From contig JAHFCS010000115.1 of NCBI GenBank assembly GCA_023249395.1, positions 1 through 6,876 of the forward strand: a stretch of DNA of 6,876 bases, read 5' to 3'. Below, piece by piece: positions 6,610 to 6,876 of this stretch. The stretch is from Gemmatimonadota bacterium. Lineage in GTDB: Bacteria; Gemmatimonadota; Gemmatimonadetes; Gemmatimonadales; Gemmatimonadaceae. The notes below the pieces were generated by a model, which ran no database searches, was not told the DNA's origin, and saw nothing but the letters and a program-made list of their open reading frames with translations. Made by a program: the position numbers and the translations under genes. Numbering within the stretch: position 1 is the stretch's first letter; each line of letters starts with the position of its first letter.

Positions 6610-6876
6610 TCAGAAGCGGTTGTGGATCCGGACGAAAAAGTTTGCCGGCTCCTTCGGTGTAGACACAGCCTTTGCCACGTAAAGGCCGGCGATGCCGAGG
6701 TCGAGCCCGAGACCGACGTCCGTGCGGTATGTATCGAAGGGCGGCAACGAGCCCGACGGATACCGCAGCTTCCCTGCGCGACTCCCCACAAGCCAGCCGC
6801 GGCCGGCATCCACGAACGCGACTGCCGAAGGGCGCACTGTGAATGGAGCGCCTCGCAGGCGGATTCCATTCCGGTT
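6610..6876 (-). CDS. C-terminal end of an Omp85/surface-antigen-type beta-barrel protein (cut by right edge)
   Basis: Only the last 88 residues are present; the frame is open to the window edge, so the start is outside. The sequence has the alternating pattern of outer-membrane beta strands: RLRGAPFTVRPSAVAFVDAG, then a turn with GWLVG, then YRTDVGLGLDLGIAGLYVAKAV, and a final strand FFVRIHNRF ending in phenylalanine, the classic C-terminal signal recognised by the Bam machinery. The 'FVDAGRGW ... DVGLGL' spacing is typical of the bacterial surface antigen (Omp85/BamA-like) barrel end. POTRA domains, if any, are not in view, so BamA, TamA or a relative cannot be told apart. The gene precedes the DUF4390-like gene by 3 bases in the same orientation, implying co-transcription. 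The beta-barrel end is well supported; the subfamily is an inference. Confidence 0.75.
   Translation of the reverse strand, partial: NRNGIRLRGAPFTVRPSAVAFVDAGRGWLVGSRAGKLRYPSGSLPPFDTYRTDVGLGLDLGIAGLYVAKAVSTPKEPANFFVRIHNRF

Noticed and set aside
6603..6869. An alternative 88-codon minus-strand frame at the right end
   Set aside because: It overlaps the beta-barrel frame, which has the proper strand pattern and terminal Phe; the alternative looks like random GC-rich translation.
1..6876. Search for CRISPR repeats, tRNA genes, insertion sequences, toxin-antitoxin pairs or a defence cluster around the HNH gene
   Set aside because: No repeated spacer pattern, tRNA cloverleaf, transposase, inverted terminal repeats or defence partner gene was found; the HNH gene is flanked by metabolic and envelope genes.

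Overview
The window looks like ordinary chromosomal DNA from a GC-rich, Gram-negative-type bacterium. It is densely packed with housekeeping genes and shows no mobile element, CRISPR array, tRNA, rRNA or phage gene. The combination of a class A penicillin-binding protein with a cysteine-bearing tail, a stand-alone HNH protein, and an outer-membrane beta-barrel protein beside a small DUF4390-like secreted protein makes me favour a Gemmatimonadota-like soil or sediment bacterium. That placement is an inference from protein style and gene company, not from a marker gene. The C-terminal beta-barrel fragment ending in phenylalanine supports a cell with an outer membrane.

Layout from left to right. 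(1) The first 638 bases hold the N-terminal half of tyrosyl-tRNA synthetase (tyrS) on the minus strand, cut by the left window edge. (2) A 109-base divergent intergenic region (639-747) carries a perfect 8-bp GC hairpin close to the next start codon. (3) A plus-strand run of four genes follows: a bifunctional PBP1A-type peptidoglycan synthase (748-2979), an amidohydrolase of the MtaD/aminofutalosine-deaminase group whose start overlaps the PBP stop (2979-4349), the branched-chain aminotransferase ilvE (4392-5342), and a small HNH endonuclease-like protein starting at TTG behind a strong Shine-Dalgarno (5396-6001). The gaps are -1, 42 and 53 bases, so they may form one transcription unit. A strong intrinsic terminator for this unit lies at 6039-6075. 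(4) The minus-strand pair at the right end reads towards the plus-strand run: the C-terminal end of an Omp85/surface-antigen-type beta-barrel protein (cut by the right edge), then, 3 bases downstream, a secreted DUF4390-like protein (5968-6606). The last gene overlaps the HNH gene tail-to-tail by 34 bases.

The plus-strand genes serve different pathways (cell wall synthesis, nucleoside-type deamination, branched-chain amino acids, possible nuclease), so their linkage probably reflects compact genome packing rather than one shared process. The minus-strand pair plausibly acts at the cell envelope. The most noteworthy structural point is that the terminator of the plus-strand unit is embedded in the coding sequence of the opposing DUF4390-like gene. 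I do not see convincing evidence for a new defence, mobile or regulatory system here.
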